Assembly: GCF_036429475.1 (NCBI RefSeq)
Contig: NZ_CP144125.1
Coordinates: 3,179,521-3,243,520 of the forward strand
Length of the DNA stretch: 64,000 bases
Origin: Halalkalicoccus sp. CGA53
GTDB lineage: Archaea > Halobacteriota > Halobacteria > Halobacteriales > Halalkalicoccaceae
Direction of reading: 5' to 3'
Every line of letters starts with the position of its first letter. Position 1 is the stretch's first letter. Shown one piece after another: positions 43,586 to 53,348 of the stretch. A program made the translations under genes and the position numbers. The notes below the pieces were generated by a model. The model did no database searches, was not told the origin of the DNA, and saw only the letters and a list, made by a program, of their open reading frames with translations.

Positions 43586-43896
43586 CCGGTCGAGAATAGA
43601 GGGAAACGAACAACACTCGAGTCCGCGCTCGGTCGCATACACTCATAATTCCGTTGAACTTTGGGGAAACGAGGGCAATCGATGAGAGACGCGACGACCT
43701 ATTCGAGGAGACGTCAACCTCCACACCTTCGCCGGTACGGGTGTGTTTGACCAAGTCGGGCAAGAGGACGTGACGATCCCCCCGGAGATGGGTTCATTTT
43801 CAAGTACGAACATTTGGGCGGTGTTGTCCGAACCTTCCGACCCGCACTTCCATGGGCGGTTCGTAGACGACGAGCCGTTCGATCGGTCGGTGGACC

Positions 43897-45495
43897 TCAC
43901 GGTCGTCCCTCTCGAAGGGGAACTCGATCGTGGCTCGCCCTCGAATCGAGAGAGAACTCGTCGATCGTTCGCCCACCTTCGTTCAAGACCTCGAACTCCG
44001 CGGTCGATCCATCGAGCTCGACGACGATGGCGTGTCGATCGCTCTCGAAGACGTCGATGTACCACGCGTCTCTGTTGTCCCCTTCCCGAGGGCTCACACC
44101 CCACGCGCCATCGCCGACGTACCGAATCCCGTCCTCGGCGACCGTCCCGTCCCTGATGGGAACCGACCGTTTGTACGTGTGATCGTCGTGTTCGAGGGCG
44201 ACGGTGATCTCGTACTCCTCGAAGAGGGGGACCCAGTGGGCACGGAGTTCTTCCTTCTCCTGTCTGTCCCAGTCCTTGTGCGAGGGAAAGGCGGTGTGAT
44301 GGTACGAGGTGAACAGGTAGGGTCGATCCGTTCGTGCGGCGAGTGTCTCTTCGAGCCACCTGGTCTGTTCACCCACGATCGGGTTCGAGCACGCCGAATC
44401 GAGGATGACGAAACTGAGGTAGTCTCCGAAATCGAGGGTACCGTACCCGGGTTGGCCGGGGAAGGCGAACAGGTCGTAGAAGAACGGAGCGACGAACCGG
44501 CGGTGTTCGTCGGTCTGTGTGTAGTTCAACTGGTCGTAATATTCACGCCCGTCCACGAGTTCGTGATTACCGATCGCCACGATTATTGGAACTACCCTCC
44601 CGTCTCCGGAGACGAGCGTTTCCTTGTTGACGGCGAACCAATCGAACCAATCGGTCACCTGTTCGGGGTCTGCGTCGATGTAGGCGAAATCACCGCCCCA
44701 CTGGATGAAATCAAGGTCGTATTCCATGGCCACTTCGTTGACCCGTCTGAGTGGCTCCGGATCGGACGACGTATCGCCACCGGTCGCGAATCGAAGCGGG
44801 CGATCCCGGGAGATCTCCGCGGGCATCGTCCGGAAGCGATACTCCGAATCGTACCCGGCGAACTGGAACCGATACTCCGTCCCGGGATTGAGGTCGGTGA
44901 GCTCGACACGGTGAATCGATCGTTCGTCTATCCCGTCTCGATCCGTCGTGGCGGGAAACGGTCGTGTCTCTCCTTCTATCTCCTGCCAGCTCTCGTTTCC
45001 GTCACGCCGGAACCGAAGGCGAGCCTCGGATGGACGACCGCTCACCGTGTGCCAGTCGACGGTCATCGTCGTCGTCGGATCGCGTCGCCACGTCAACAGC
45101 AGGCCCGTTACCCCGTCGGGGAGAGGTGGACGCTCTCCCTCGTCTCCCGACCTGAAGGCGGTGAGCAGTGAGAGCCCACCGCCAGCAGCGCCGATCAACC
45201 CGGAGAGTCCAGCGACGGAGGCGTACCGCAACACTGCTCTCCGCTGCTCTCCGGTACTGTCGTTCCTGCCACCATCGGTACCCTCGTAGTACAGCAAAAC
45301 GGCAATGGCGACACCGCCAGCGATGAGAAGCGAGATTGCGAGCAGGGAGAGGGCGTACCAGAAGTACGAAGACTCCAACACGGTTTCAATGAGCCAGAGA
45401 ATTCGAAGTTCGGAGACGACAGTAATAGCGAGATATCCCACCCTCGGTTTTGGAGTGCGTTCACATATTATTATTGACTCTGAAAAAGCCATCAC
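43897..45495 (-). CDS. Membrane-anchored metallophosphoesterase (purple acid phosphatase-like)
   Basis: A 532-aa protein. One or two helices at 45-70 and 90-110 anchor it. A fibronectin-III-like domain (about 125-215; TTTMTVDWHTVSG...NPGTEYRFQFAGYD) is followed by a calcineurin-like phosphoesterase: ATGGDTSSD, FIQWGGDFAYID, VAIGNHE, TSYHHTAFP, and ALEHDDHTYKRS for the final metal ligands. The layout resembles purple acid phosphatases or secreted phosphodiesterases acting outside the cell. It converges with the membrane gene across an empty 311-bp gap (43586-43896). The exact start is uncertain because several ATGs are near. Confidence 0.8.
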   Translation of the reverse strand: MMAFSESIIICERTPKPRVGYLAITVVSELRILWLIETVLESSYFWYALSLLAISLLIAGGVAIAVLLYYEGTDGGRNDSTGEQRRAVLRYASVAGLSGLIGAAGGGLSLLTAFRSGDEGERPPLPDGVTGLLLTWRRDPTTTMTVDWHTVSGRPSEARLRFRRDGNESWQEIEGETRPFPATTDRDGIDERSIHRVELTDLNPGTEYRFQFAGYDSEYRFRTMPAEISRDRPLRFATGGDTSSDPEPLRRVNEVAMEYDLDFIQWGGDFAYIDADPEQVTDWFDWFAVNKETLVSGDGRVVPIIVAIGNHELVDGREYYDQLNYTQTDEHRRFVAPFFYDLFAFPGQPGYGTLDFGDYLSFVILDSACSNPIVGEQTRWLEETLAARTDRPYLFTSYHHTAFPSHKDWDRQEKEELRAHWVPLFEEYEITVALEHDDHTYKRSVPIRDGTVAEDGIRYVGDGAWGVSPREGDNRDAWYIDVFESDRHAIVVELDGSTAEFEVLNEGGRTIDEFSLDSRASHDRVPLREGRP

Positions 45496-45557
45496 GGGTA
45501 CACATGAGGTGTTTCGTCCATACTGATCCTCAACGGAATCGGTCAGGAATATCTCCT

Positions 45558-46562
45558 ACGCTCATGGGAAGCACGTTGTTGGTCGAGTATAGCTGGCGCT
45601 GGAGAAGCGTAGCGGGCAAGGGTGACGCTGTCGCGTCACCCGAATGCAATGTTCCCATTCGAATTGCTTAGCTCAGAGGCGAGCGCCGCGAACCTGCTGG
45701 AGCAGGTTCGCTGGCGTGACGGCCTCTACTGCCCGCGCTGCCAGTCTGAGTCGGCGATCAAACACGGCAGCTATCGAGAGTATCAGCGGTATCTCTGTAA
45801 GGATTGCGACCGCACGTTCAACCCAAAGACCGGCACGATCTTCGCGCACGCGAAGATCGGCCTTGATAAGCTGTTATTCGCGTTCTACTCGTTGCTCCGG
45901 TTCAACACGAGTATCCGCCAACTTGACGCTGAGCTTGACGTGTCGTATCGGTCGCTTCGGCGGCGCGTCGAGCAGTTCGCTAGAACGCTCGACGCGCCAG
46001 CCATTGATCTCGTAGGCCCGGTCGAAATCGACGAAGTCTACGTGACTGCGGGGCTGAAAGGCCGCGAGCGCGACTCCCGGTCGCGCTCGCGTGGGCTCTC
46101 GAAACGTGGTCGCGGAAGATATGGTGAGAACAAGCCACCAGTGTTCACACTCGTTGATCGTGGTAGCGACCAGCGATACGTGGTCCCAGCGAAATCCGCT
46201 GATGAATCGACTGTGCGACTCCTCCTCGGCGACCGCGAGGAGGAGTCGCTCACTGTCTACACTGACGGATTTCGAGCATACGATCCACTCGAAGAGGACG
46301 AGAACTACCAGCGAGAAGCCGTGATTCATAGCGAGGGCGAATATGTCGATGGAGACGCGCACGTGAACACCTGCGAGAGCCACGCGTCGCTTCTGCGACG
46401 GTGGCTCTCGCCCCATCGGGGCGTCTCAAAAGACAAGCTCACACCGTATCTCAGAGCCTTCCAGCTTCGTCGACGAATCTTACGAAAACCCGGTCAAGAA
46501 GCTCTCGAAGAGGTCGTTCAAACTGTACTCTGATTCACCAACAACGTGCTTCCCATGAGCGT
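45558..46562. mobile_element. Complete IS1595-type insertion sequence
   Basis: The element is about 1005 bp. Its ends are 26-27-bp perfect inverted repeats: the left one runs 45557-45583, the right one 46537-46563, reading CGCTCATGGGAAGCACGTTG inward. The flanks repeat ATCTCCT (45551-45557 and 46563-46569), a 7-8-bp target duplication. It encodes one transposase in intact frame, so it could still be active. The insertion is in the intergenic space upstream of the phosphoesterase gene. Confidence 0.9.
45649..46533 (+). CDS. IS1595-family transposase
   Basis: A 294-aa transposase. Residues 20-60 form a zinc ribbon (CPRCQSE and CKDCDRTFNPKTG), and the DDE/ISXO2-like domain follows (EIDEVYVTAGLKG for the first Asp, TDGFRAYDPL for the second Asp, and the NTCESHASLLRRWLSPHRG C-terminal block). 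Intact, with ATG 45649 at the natural N-terminus. GTG 45622 is an alternative start. Confidence 0.9.
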   Translation: MFPFELLSSEASAANLLEQVRWRDGLYCPRCQSESAIKHGSYREYQRYLCKDCDRTFNPKTGTIFAHAKIGLDKLLFAFYSLLRFNTSIRQLDAELDVSYRSLRRRVEQFARTLDAPAIDLVGPVEIDEVYVTAGLKGRERDSRSRSRGLSKRGRGRYGENKPPVFTLVDRGSDQRYVVPAKSADESTVRLLLGDREEESLTVYTDGFRAYDPLEEDENYQREAVIHSEGEYVDGDAHVNTCESHASLLRRWLSPHRGVSKDKLTPYLRAFQLRRRILRKPGQEALEEVVQTVL

Positions 46563-46569
46563 ATCTCCT

Positions 46570-47039
46570 ATTGATGAATCGCCTTACGCACCTCAGCGTC
46601 ACCGAAGAATAGAAGCAAGTGCTCGTGACGACTGTAAATGTTGTCAAATAATATTTTATCAACGATATCGATCGATAGATCGTCTTGCACTGAGAGGACG
46701 ATGCTTAGCTGATAGCTTAGCCAAGAGTTTGTCATGGAGAGTGGTTCTCTATTTCACTCAATCGTATATTAGTTGTAGAGCGGATACCTTACGTCTAAAA
46801 TCCGGCGATGTAGCCGCAATCCGATTAGGTGTTAGGCATCACTGTCAATGCTGCCGGTAGTCACTCCGCATCACCCGCGTTTCGAATATATCTGTACGTT
46901 TCAACGGGAGCCGAACCGAGGATAACACCGTCGAACACTACATTATAATTTTTTAGAAATCAGAGTGATTTAGAGAATAAATGAAACAACGAGCATTGAA
47001 GAGGTGAGTTAATATAGACAGAAGAGTACAGGTAGTGGT
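46570..47039. other. 470-bp A/T-rich gap
   Basis: No convincing gene. Low-GC sequence with many stops, probably the promoter area of the formyltransferase gene and remnants of the locus into which the IS inserted. Confidence 0.35.
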
Positions 47040-47906
47040 ATGTCAAATAGACCGACTAAACTCTGTGTTCTCGCGGAACCATATTTACGAGATTTTGAGA
47101 TACAGTCTATCGAAACCGCAGTAGAGGAAATCAACGTTGAAATCCCTCTCGTGCTCGTCAACGAGGTTGGCCAGTCGGGAATCGATCCCGAGCTCAAAGC
47201 AAACGTAGTCAATAACAAAGTCAGCCTCGACGCCCTTCGGCTATTCATAAAACTTCTTGAAGTACACGGGGCGTGGACATTCGTCTTCGCCGAAAAAACC
47301 ATAACCGAGCAGTTAGGGGTGGGAGAACATCCGATAGTTCACGAGGACGTCAATGAGATATCCTGCTTCTCCGAGGCAGTGATCAGACATGTGACGCCGA
47401 TCCGAGACGGAAATTGGATGGAGCTACCCCCGGAGGCGGTGGATCTGGTCAGAGAGAACTGCGATATCGTCGTCAGGTACGGGTTCGGATTGCTCAGAGG
47501 GGAGATCCTCCGTGCGACAGAGTACGGTGTTCTGAGCTTCCATCCTGCAGATATCCGTCAGTACAGGGGTCTGGGAGTACCGAAGGCGTGGTTAGACGGA
47601 AAGGACGTGATGGGAATGACCCTCCAACGACTCAGCGAGGAGATCGACGGTGGTGAGATCGTAGCGTACCAAGAAACTGACGTCAGTGACTGTGCGACAC
47701 TCTGGGAGGTCTACGAGGAACTCCGCCTGCTCCAAACCGAACTGCTCGCGGAAGGAATACGGAACCTCGCCGATCCGACCGTCGAGATCACGACACCGGA
47801 GTCGCTCGGACCGTACTATCCCACCACGTCGCGTCGGACGCTCTCGTTTGCCGGCCGAACTCTGTCCAAGAACATGGTCGGTCGAGTGAAAAACCGGATC
47901 GGGTAG
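47040..47906 (+). CDS. Formyltransferase-family enzyme (sugar N-formyltransferase-like)
   Basis: A 288-aa protein with the formyltransferase core in its second half: VVRYGFGLLRGEIL, GVLSFHPADIRQYRGLGVPKAW, and ITLQRLSEEIDGGEIV-like (reads MTLQRLSEEIDGGEIV). The catalytic His (SFHP) and Asp (EIDGGEI) are clear. The usual Asn two residues before the His is Ser, as in a subgroup linked to surface polysaccharides. It would pass formyl from N10-formyl-THF to an amino sugar. Lower GC than the neighbours and nearby glycan genes support a role in surface glycan synthesis. The gap to 48209 has no gene. Confidence 0.75.
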   Translation: MSNRPTKLCVLAEPYLRDFEIQSIETAVEEINVEIPLVLVNEVGQSGIDPELKANVVNNKVSLDALRLFIKLLEVHGAWTFVFAEKTITEQLGVGEHPIVHEDVNEISCFSEAVIRHVTPIRDGNWMELPPEAVDLVRENCDIVVRYGFGLLRGEILRATEYGVLSFHPADIRQYRGLGVPKAWLDGKDVMGMTLQRLSEEIDGGEIVAYQETDVSDCATLWEVYEELRLLQTELLAEGIRNLADPTVEITTPESLGPYYPTTSRRTLSFAGRTLSKNMVGRVKNRIG

Positions 47907-48209
47907 CTTGGGGAGATCAATGACACGACAGCGATATGTGAGATAGAACGAAATTGGGCCCGATTGACAGTCGACAGCCTATTCTTTGCTGTCGGGATAG
48001 ACGGCTACAGTCGGGACGAAGAAGATACAGAAGGCTGGTTTCCAGGATATCTTCTCCGTGTGTACTGGGTTGGTTACCGCTCAGACCAATAGGGACGTCC
48101 GACCTCGTTTGAGTGATCTCCTCTCCACGTACGCTAATACCCAATCAAGCGATTAGCAATTGATTCAGAGGGTTGGACAACATACGACGTTCGCCTGCCC
48201 CAACCAGTA

Positions 48210-48932
48210 TTATGCCGGTTTCGCCACGTACTGCGGGGACATCTCGATGAGCCAGGTGGGGACGGAGAAGGAACCTACGACGTCGACGAGTTCGAAATCG
48301 AGGTTCTTTAACTCACGTCGTTGACGTAAGGGAGTGGTAAAATACGTCTCCAGTTCGCCGATTTCGGAGGTCCTGAACTTGTACGGGTTGAACCAGCGAG
48401 TCCGGTTTTTCGGTCGCAGGTAAACGTCTTTCAAATAGCTCCACTTTCGAACGGTTGCCAAACTGTTGTGCGAGGAGAACGTGAACGTACCCGACGGGCG
48501 CAGAACGCGGTGGATCTCGGAGAGTGCCTGCTTTCGCCGAGACTGGGGGATTAAATAATCGATACCGTTGAAGCTGAACATGACGTAGTCGAAGTGATCA
48601 TCGGGGAACGGCAGGTGAGCGGCATCTGACGCGAGAAACGGTATCTCGGGATGATGCGATCGAGCGGCATGTACCATTTCGTCGCTGATGTCGACACCGA
48701 TGACGTCGAATCCTCTTTCCTCAAGCGCCTTCGTCACCCTGCCAGTTCCGCAACCGATATCGAGCGTACGCGCGTGGGTTTGTGTGAAATACTTGTTAAT
48801 AGCTCGAGTCTCACTCCTGAAGAGTTTCCCATCCCCCATCCGATCGATATGAGACTGAACCGATAATTCGAACCCGAACTGGTCGTGGTTCGGTCCTGAA
48901 TCCTTCGTAGTCCGAGGGTGCTCGCGATCCAT
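48210..48932 (-). CDS. SAM-dependent class I methyltransferase
   Basis: A 240-aa methyltransferase. Motif I is LDIGCGTGRVTKAL (57-70), motif II reads VIGVDISDEMV, then SDAAHLPFPDDHFDYVMFSFNG and IHRVLRPSGTFTFS. The C-terminal part (WFNPYKFRTSEIGELETYF) is typical of small-molecule or glycan methyltransferases. The neighbourhood of formyltransferase, glycosyltransferase and flippase genes suggests methylation of a sugar. It stands alone on the minus strand. Confidence 0.85.
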   Translation of the reverse strand: MDREHPRTTKDSGPNHDQFGFELSVQSHIDRMGDGKLFRSETRAINKYFTQTHARTLDIGCGTGRVTKALEERGFDVIGVDISDEMVHAARSHHPEIPFLASDAAHLPFPDDHFDYVMFSFNGIDYLIPQSRRKQALSEIHRVLRPSGTFTFSSHNSLATVRKWSYLKDVYLRPKNRTRWFNPYKFRTSEIGELETYFTTPLRQRRELKNLDFELVDVVGSFSVPTWLIEMSPQYVAKPA

Positions 48933-49403
48933 GCCCAGACATGCCAGCTACCGATCATAAATCTATTGTAGGCGCGGAATATACAATTTATTTGACTAAT
49001 AAATGCATTGCTATGGCGTGACCGTAGCTCTGTGGCTCGAAAACACCTGGTACGATACACTGAGCGGGGTTCAAACACCGTACAGTGAACCAAACGACAA
49101 ATCGGTAGCGGCGAACGGCAAAACGGGATTCGCATCGAGGAACGCGGGCGTCTTCCGGTATCGACCGCGGGAGGGGGGCTCGCGCTCGGAAATATAATCT
49201 AAACGACTCAATATCAACAAGATGCGTTCGCCGTTTTTGCACTAACGGACTACATCACGAGGGAGAATGCTATCCGCTCTCAGAGTTAGGGACATGATCC
49301 GACGCTGATGCGGACTGACCGAGATGGGCACCACCGTTCAAGTAGTATGTAGGCAATATACTCGTAGTGCCACTGAGACACGCGATAACAGATCAAATAG
49401 TTA
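48933..49403. other. 471-bp gap upstream of orc1/cdc6; possible origin area
   Basis: A/T-rich patches near 48955-49015 and no gene. Replication origins of haloarchaea often lie directly beside orc genes, but no origin-recognition box repeats were recognised by eye. TATA-like AATATACTC near 49358 may serve the orc gene. Confidence 0.3.
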
Positions 49404-50621
49404 ATGAGTAAATACGACGACCTGTTCGATGAGACCGCACCTGAAAACAGCGTCTTCGCGGACAAAAGCGCGCTCGATCCGTTTGCCGATCCCGAGGATA
49501 TCGTCGCTCGCGAGGAGCAGGAGCGAGCAGTCGCACGGATGTTAAACGGCGTTCACGAGGGCTATCTCCCACCGACGGTTTCGATTTACGGACCACCCGG
49601 CACCGGAAAGACGATGACCGTCCGTCGGCTCTGTCGGGAGTTCGCCACCCGAAACGAAGCGGTGGCTGTCGAGTATATCAATTTGAAGGAAAGTCGGACG
49701 CTCTTCAGTGCGGCCAACGAGATCCTCTTTGAGCTCACCGGCGAGAAAGTCGGCGCGTACGAAGGCCTCGATGGGGCCTTTTCCACGATCTGGGAGGTCC
49801 TGGACGAGTACCCCGAGTGGACGATCCTCTTGCTCGATGAGATCGATCAGGTCACTCACGACTCAAACTACGATCCGAACGAGTTCTTCTATCGGTTGCT
49901 CAGAGGAGAGGGGAAACTCGCACGCGATATCCGACTCTCGTGTTGGTTGATCAGCAACGAGCTCCTCGAGGTCGATCTTCGCTTGGACAGTCGCGTACAG
50001 AGCGGGATGGGCGATGAGTCGATACTGTTTCCACATTACGACCGTGCTGGATTGACCGCGATACTCGAATCGCGAGTTGAACAGGCGTTTCGAACGGGTG
50101 TGATCTCCGACGACGTCTTTGAGCACGGTATCACGGTCGCTGCGAGACGCTGGGGTGATGCCCGAAAGGCGATTACCCTCTTTCGACGAGCGGGCAATAC
50201 GGCAAACGAGCGCGGTCTCGCGGAGGTGACTCGAGAATGTTTCGATGCGAATCTATCCGCGACCGACCGCGAGTACGTGGTCGATACGCTGTTGAGCCTT
50301 CGTCCGCAGCATTTCTTCGTCCTCTACTCGGTAACGCGAAAAACGGCCCTCGAAGAGACCAGTAATCTTCACTCTGTAACTACCACACAGGTCCACGAGG
50401 AGTACACCAGCTTGGTGGACCCTGGCTCTCGACTCAGCACGCGAGCGATTCGCGAGATCCTGAGCGATCTAGAGACCATGGGTCTGATCGAGACGTGGAT
50501 TCAGTCACGAGGTCGTGAGGGAAGGATCAAACGGATCAGACCTCAGTTCGACATCTCGATTATTGATGAGACGTACGAGAGGTACCTCCACGAGTCGGAT
50601 CACAACATCACCGAGTCCTGA
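49404..50621 (+). CDS. orc1/cdc6: Orc1/Cdc6 replication initiator
   Basis: A 405-aa AAA+ ATPase. The N-terminal ENSVFADKSALDPFADPEDIV is the standard haloarchaeal start; Walker A is GPPGTGKT (63-70), Walker B ILLLDEIDQV (141-150). Sensor and winged-helix regions follow (AARRWGDARKAITLFRRAG; TTTQVHEEYTSLVD...). It marks a replicon's origin. Orphan copies like this usually come from integrated plasmids or viruses, and a terminase gene lies just beyond. The protein appears intact, so it may still be active. Confidence 0.9.
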   Translation: MSKYDDLFDETAPENSVFADKSALDPFADPEDIVAREEQERAVARMLNGVHEGYLPPTVSIYGPPGTGKTMTVRRLCREFATRNEAVAVEYINLKESRTLFSAANEILFELTGEKVGAYEGLDGAFSTIWEVLDEYPEWTILLLDEIDQVTHDSNYDPNEFFYRLLRGEGKLARDIRLSCWLISNELLEVDLRLDSRVQSGMGDESILFPHYDRAGLTAILESRVEQAFRTGVISDDVFEHGITVAARRWGDARKAITLFRRAGNTANERGLAEVTRECFDANLSATDREYVVDTLLSLRPQHFFVLYSVTRKTALEETSNLHSVTTTQVHEEYTSLVDPGSRLSTRAIREILSDLETMGLIETWIQSRGREGRIKRIRPQFDISIIDETYERYLHESDHNITES

Positions 50622-50715
50622 GTTCGGGAGTTGTTCGACGGTTTTGCGGAGGTTAGTCAAGAAGCCGAGAGACCACCTCTGTAGAGGAGCGGGAGTATCG
50701 ACGGTAGATCATCGG

Positions 50716-50982
50716 TCAGTCGATACTGACCGAACCCACCTCACGCTCGTTTTTCAGCTGTTCGATCTCCTCGGCGAGTTCTTCTAACGTCTTGTCCTTC
50801 AATACCTGGCGCTTCGTACGGATTAGATATCCGAGCGTTCGATACTGCTTGAGACGGATCTGCTCGCGTCGGTGATCTTCTATCTCGTCGGCCTCGATTC
50901 TCTCACGGAGGTCCTCGATTCCCGTATCGATCTGCTCAAGCATTCGATCGTAGTCCGGAGTCGGCGATTCGATGTTTGTCAT
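50716..50982 (-). CDS. Small coiled-coil protein
   Basis: An 88-aa, highly charged protein predicted to be almost wholly helical, with heptad-like repeats (YDRMLEQIDTGIEDLRERIE... and TLEELAEEIEQLKNERE). ATG 50982 is chosen; the longer frame to 51135 adds unrelated Cys-containing sequence. It lies 131 bp downstream of the terminase on the same strand, so it may be part of the same viral unit. No family recognised. Confidence 0.55.
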   Translation of the reverse strand: MTNIESPTPDYDRMLEQIDTGIEDLRERIEADEIEDHRREQIRLKQYRTLGYLIRTKRQVLKDKTLEELAEEIEQLKNEREVGSVSID

Positions 50983-51113
50983 GGGTTTCAGTTCAGGTGG
51001 CGACCAACATATGTGTATACGAATACGAGTAGGAGTTTGGGATCTCGTGATTGCTCGGCTGGATAATTCGCTGTCTTCGCCGTCTCCGAGAAGCGTTGGT
51101 GAATATATATTGG

Positions 51114-52652
51114 CTAGGTTTTCACAGCCATGCACGCATATCGAAGAGCATCCAAGCAGTGGTCGTTCGCGTCGGCTTTCCCGACGTGGTCTTCCTTATA
51201 GCCGAGGAACTCACGAACGAGGTTCTGACATGTTTCCGATATCATCAATCCGACAGCGGGCGAAGGCTCGGGTTCCTCGTTAGGTGGATTCTTGTAATCA
51301 CGCCTGCGACGGAGTTCGTTGGGACTCGGAGATCCAGACGTCCAAGCGGAAGTGCCGTACACGCGTGCCTGTTTACGGCTGCTGGGAGAGCCGATTTCCA
51401 GGTTACCATCGGCTTCCAACCGGCGTCTGACTTCGGCTATTCCTTCGTCGAGTGACTTAGACGCTCGTTCCGCTTGGTATCCCGCGCGGTTGAATCTGTC
51501 GAGCTCGTCGGGATCGTGATCGCAGACGATCGTTCCGGTCGGTTTTTCGCCTTCTTCGAGCCAATCGATGACGTCTTCGACGTGAGATTCACGTTCCCGG
51601 AACTCGTCTAAGACGACGAGTTGGTTCGAAGAGGTTTTCCCGATTTCGAGGAGCACGCGAGGGTTGTTCCACCCGGAGTCGTACCCGTAGACTCGCCAGC
51701 CAGTATCGACGCGTTCTACTGCCTCTCGATGTGGGATTACGTGTGTATCTCGACGAAAGTTCGAGTAAACTAACCCCGTCGCTGCAGCGAACCCTCCGTG
51801 CAGGGCCTGTGTTTCCTTCGCCGTTCCCTCAAACTTCCGCCTGAATCGATCGATATCGCCGGAGTTCAGGTATGGGTTGTCGAGGACCGATGCTCTTACC
51901 ACCTCGATATCGAGGCCGATCGGATCTCCGTCTGCATCCTGGCGCTGTTCGAGGATCTCCCACGCCGCGTTGTAGCCCTCGCCCGTGAGTGTCCATAGCT
52001 GCGTTTTCGGTCCATCGACTCCTCGGAGGCGCGTCGTGATCATCCCGAGGAGGTCGTGGAGTTCATCACCGTAGTGACTTGGCTCGTCGAGCCAGACAGC
52101 ACCGAACTCCGCACCGGCGTACCGCGAGTACTGATCTGCACTGCCGAGCGTGATCGTCGAGTCGTTCACGAGCGTGAGCCGATGCTCCTGGCGGTTGTAG
52201 TCCGCGACGATCGGGCTGGTCTCCGGACCGTTGAACGACGATGTCGTCAGAGCAGTTCGGTCACCGGGGAGCTGTTCGAACAGCTTCCTGAACGTCGTCT
52301 CTCTGGCCTTTTGGAAATCGACGCCCATCGCGAGAAATCGACTCCCTGAATACGAAAGAGCATGGGCGAGTAGCCATCTTGCACCGAGGACTGACTTTCC
52401 GGTCCCATATCCGGCGAGAAAGGCTACGATGTCGTGGTCTCTACTGTCGAGCGTATCTAAACACTCACGCTGAGCACTCCAGAGATCATAGGTGAGTGTT
52501 AATGTATCGTCGGTGAGCTCCCAGGAGATGCCCTCCGGGCGCTCTTCCGGAGCGCATTCGTCCCAATCGACGGATATCTCGAGGTCAGGTGAGTCCGGAC
52601 GGTTCGAGCGGAGTTTCTCTAACTCACCTCTTACTTCCCGTTCAGTCGCCAT
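51114..52652 (-). CDS. terL: Phage/virus terminase large subunit
   Basis: A 512-aa packaging ATPase-nuclease. Walker A: GYGTGKS (81-87), Walker B: GAVWLDEPSHYG. Coupling: LTGEGYNAAW. The nuclease domain shows its acidic residues in YGYDSGWNNP, VVLDEFRERE, IVCDHDPDELDRF and KADANDHCLDALRYA. This is the full set for head-tail viruses of haloarchaea. No portal, capsid or tail genes accompany it in this window. So it is either a provirus remnant or part of a gene-transfer or satellite-like element with the orc gene. Confidence 0.9.
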   Translation of the reverse strand: MATEREVRGELEKLRSNRPDSPDLEISVDWDECAPEERPEGISWELTDDTLTLTYDLWSAQRECLDTLDSRDHDIVAFLAGYGTGKSVLGARWLLAHALSYSGSRFLAMGVDFQKARETTFRKLFEQLPGDRTALTTSSFNGPETSPIVADYNRQEHRLTLVNDSTITLGSADQYSRYAGAEFGAVWLDEPSHYGDELHDLLGMITTRLRGVDGPKTQLWTLTGEGYNAAWEILEQRQDADGDPIGLDIEVVRASVLDNPYLNSGDIDRFRRKFEGTAKETQALHGGFAAATGLVYSNFRRDTHVIPHREAVERVDTGWRVYGYDSGWNNPRVLLEIGKTSSNQLVVLDEFRERESHVEDVIDWLEEGEKPTGTIVCDHDPDELDRFNRAGYQAERASKSLDEGIAEVRRRLEADGNLEIGSPSSRKQARVYGTSAWTSGSPSPNELRRRRDYKNPPNEEPEPSPAVGLMISETCQNLVREFLGYKEDHVGKADANDHCLDALRYACMAVKT

Positions 52653-52895
52653 CTGTATCTATATACGAACAATTGCTCATTGGAATCATTATCAATATAT
52701 ACTACAATTAGTTAGGAGTCTGCTCTTCGATTGGATGTACGTGACATTGCCCTCTACGTATTTAATTCTTCCTCATCAATACCTCTCCACGATTTAAAGG
52801 GGACGCTGATTCGGTAAAATGGTCTTAGTTTGATAGGTCAATTCTCTCGATCAGTATTTGATACTTCAAAGATATATTCATTCCCAAAAATCAGA

Positions 52896-53240
52896 GTGTC
52901 TGGTCATCACCCATCTCTTCCTCGGCGGGAATGCAGTTGTCGAGTGCTGGATTCGACCGGCGCGTGTTTTACTAGTGGACGAAGGCGGTGAGCCAGCGCT
53001 GGGCTTTAACACGCCACCCTATCCAGGTCTGATAAGACCGGTCGATCCGAATCGCGAGCGTCTGGATCCACTTTAGGATCAGATCGTGTTCGACGTAATT
53101 TAGGTGTCCCCTCAGGCGACACCGCTCGAGGGTGTCGTACCCCATCCCGCCGACGAGAAACACAGCCTCGGAACGGTCGTGGGTCTCGGCAAGCCAGCCG
53201 AGAAACGCGGCCGCGAAAGCAGGTGGAACCGGTTGCACCT
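52896..53240 (-). mobile_element. IS6-type element, 3' end fragment
   Basis: Minus-strand sequence codes for the last third of an IS6-type transposase: FLGWLAETHDRSEAVFLVGG, MGYDTLERCRLRGHLNYVEHDL and IDRSYQTWIGWRVKAQRWLTAFVH, then a stop where the relative at 60933 goes on to YYNQQRPNQ. The end resembles GTGTCTGGTCATC (about 52896-52908). The 5' two thirds are absent. It differs clearly from the other IS6 copies here, so it is a separate old insertion. Confidence 0.75.
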
Positions 53241-53348
53241 ATCGGTCCTGCTTCCCCCACGGACGGCCTGGACGATGAGGGGTGGTTTTCCCACGGTTAG
53301 ATACCGGAATCTCGAATCTCTTGGAGTGTGACGGATCCATTGAGCGAT

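Noticed and set aside
48933-49403. Replication origin upstream of orc1/cdc6
   Set aside because: No repeated origin-recognition boxes could be identified by eye, so only the possibility is noted.
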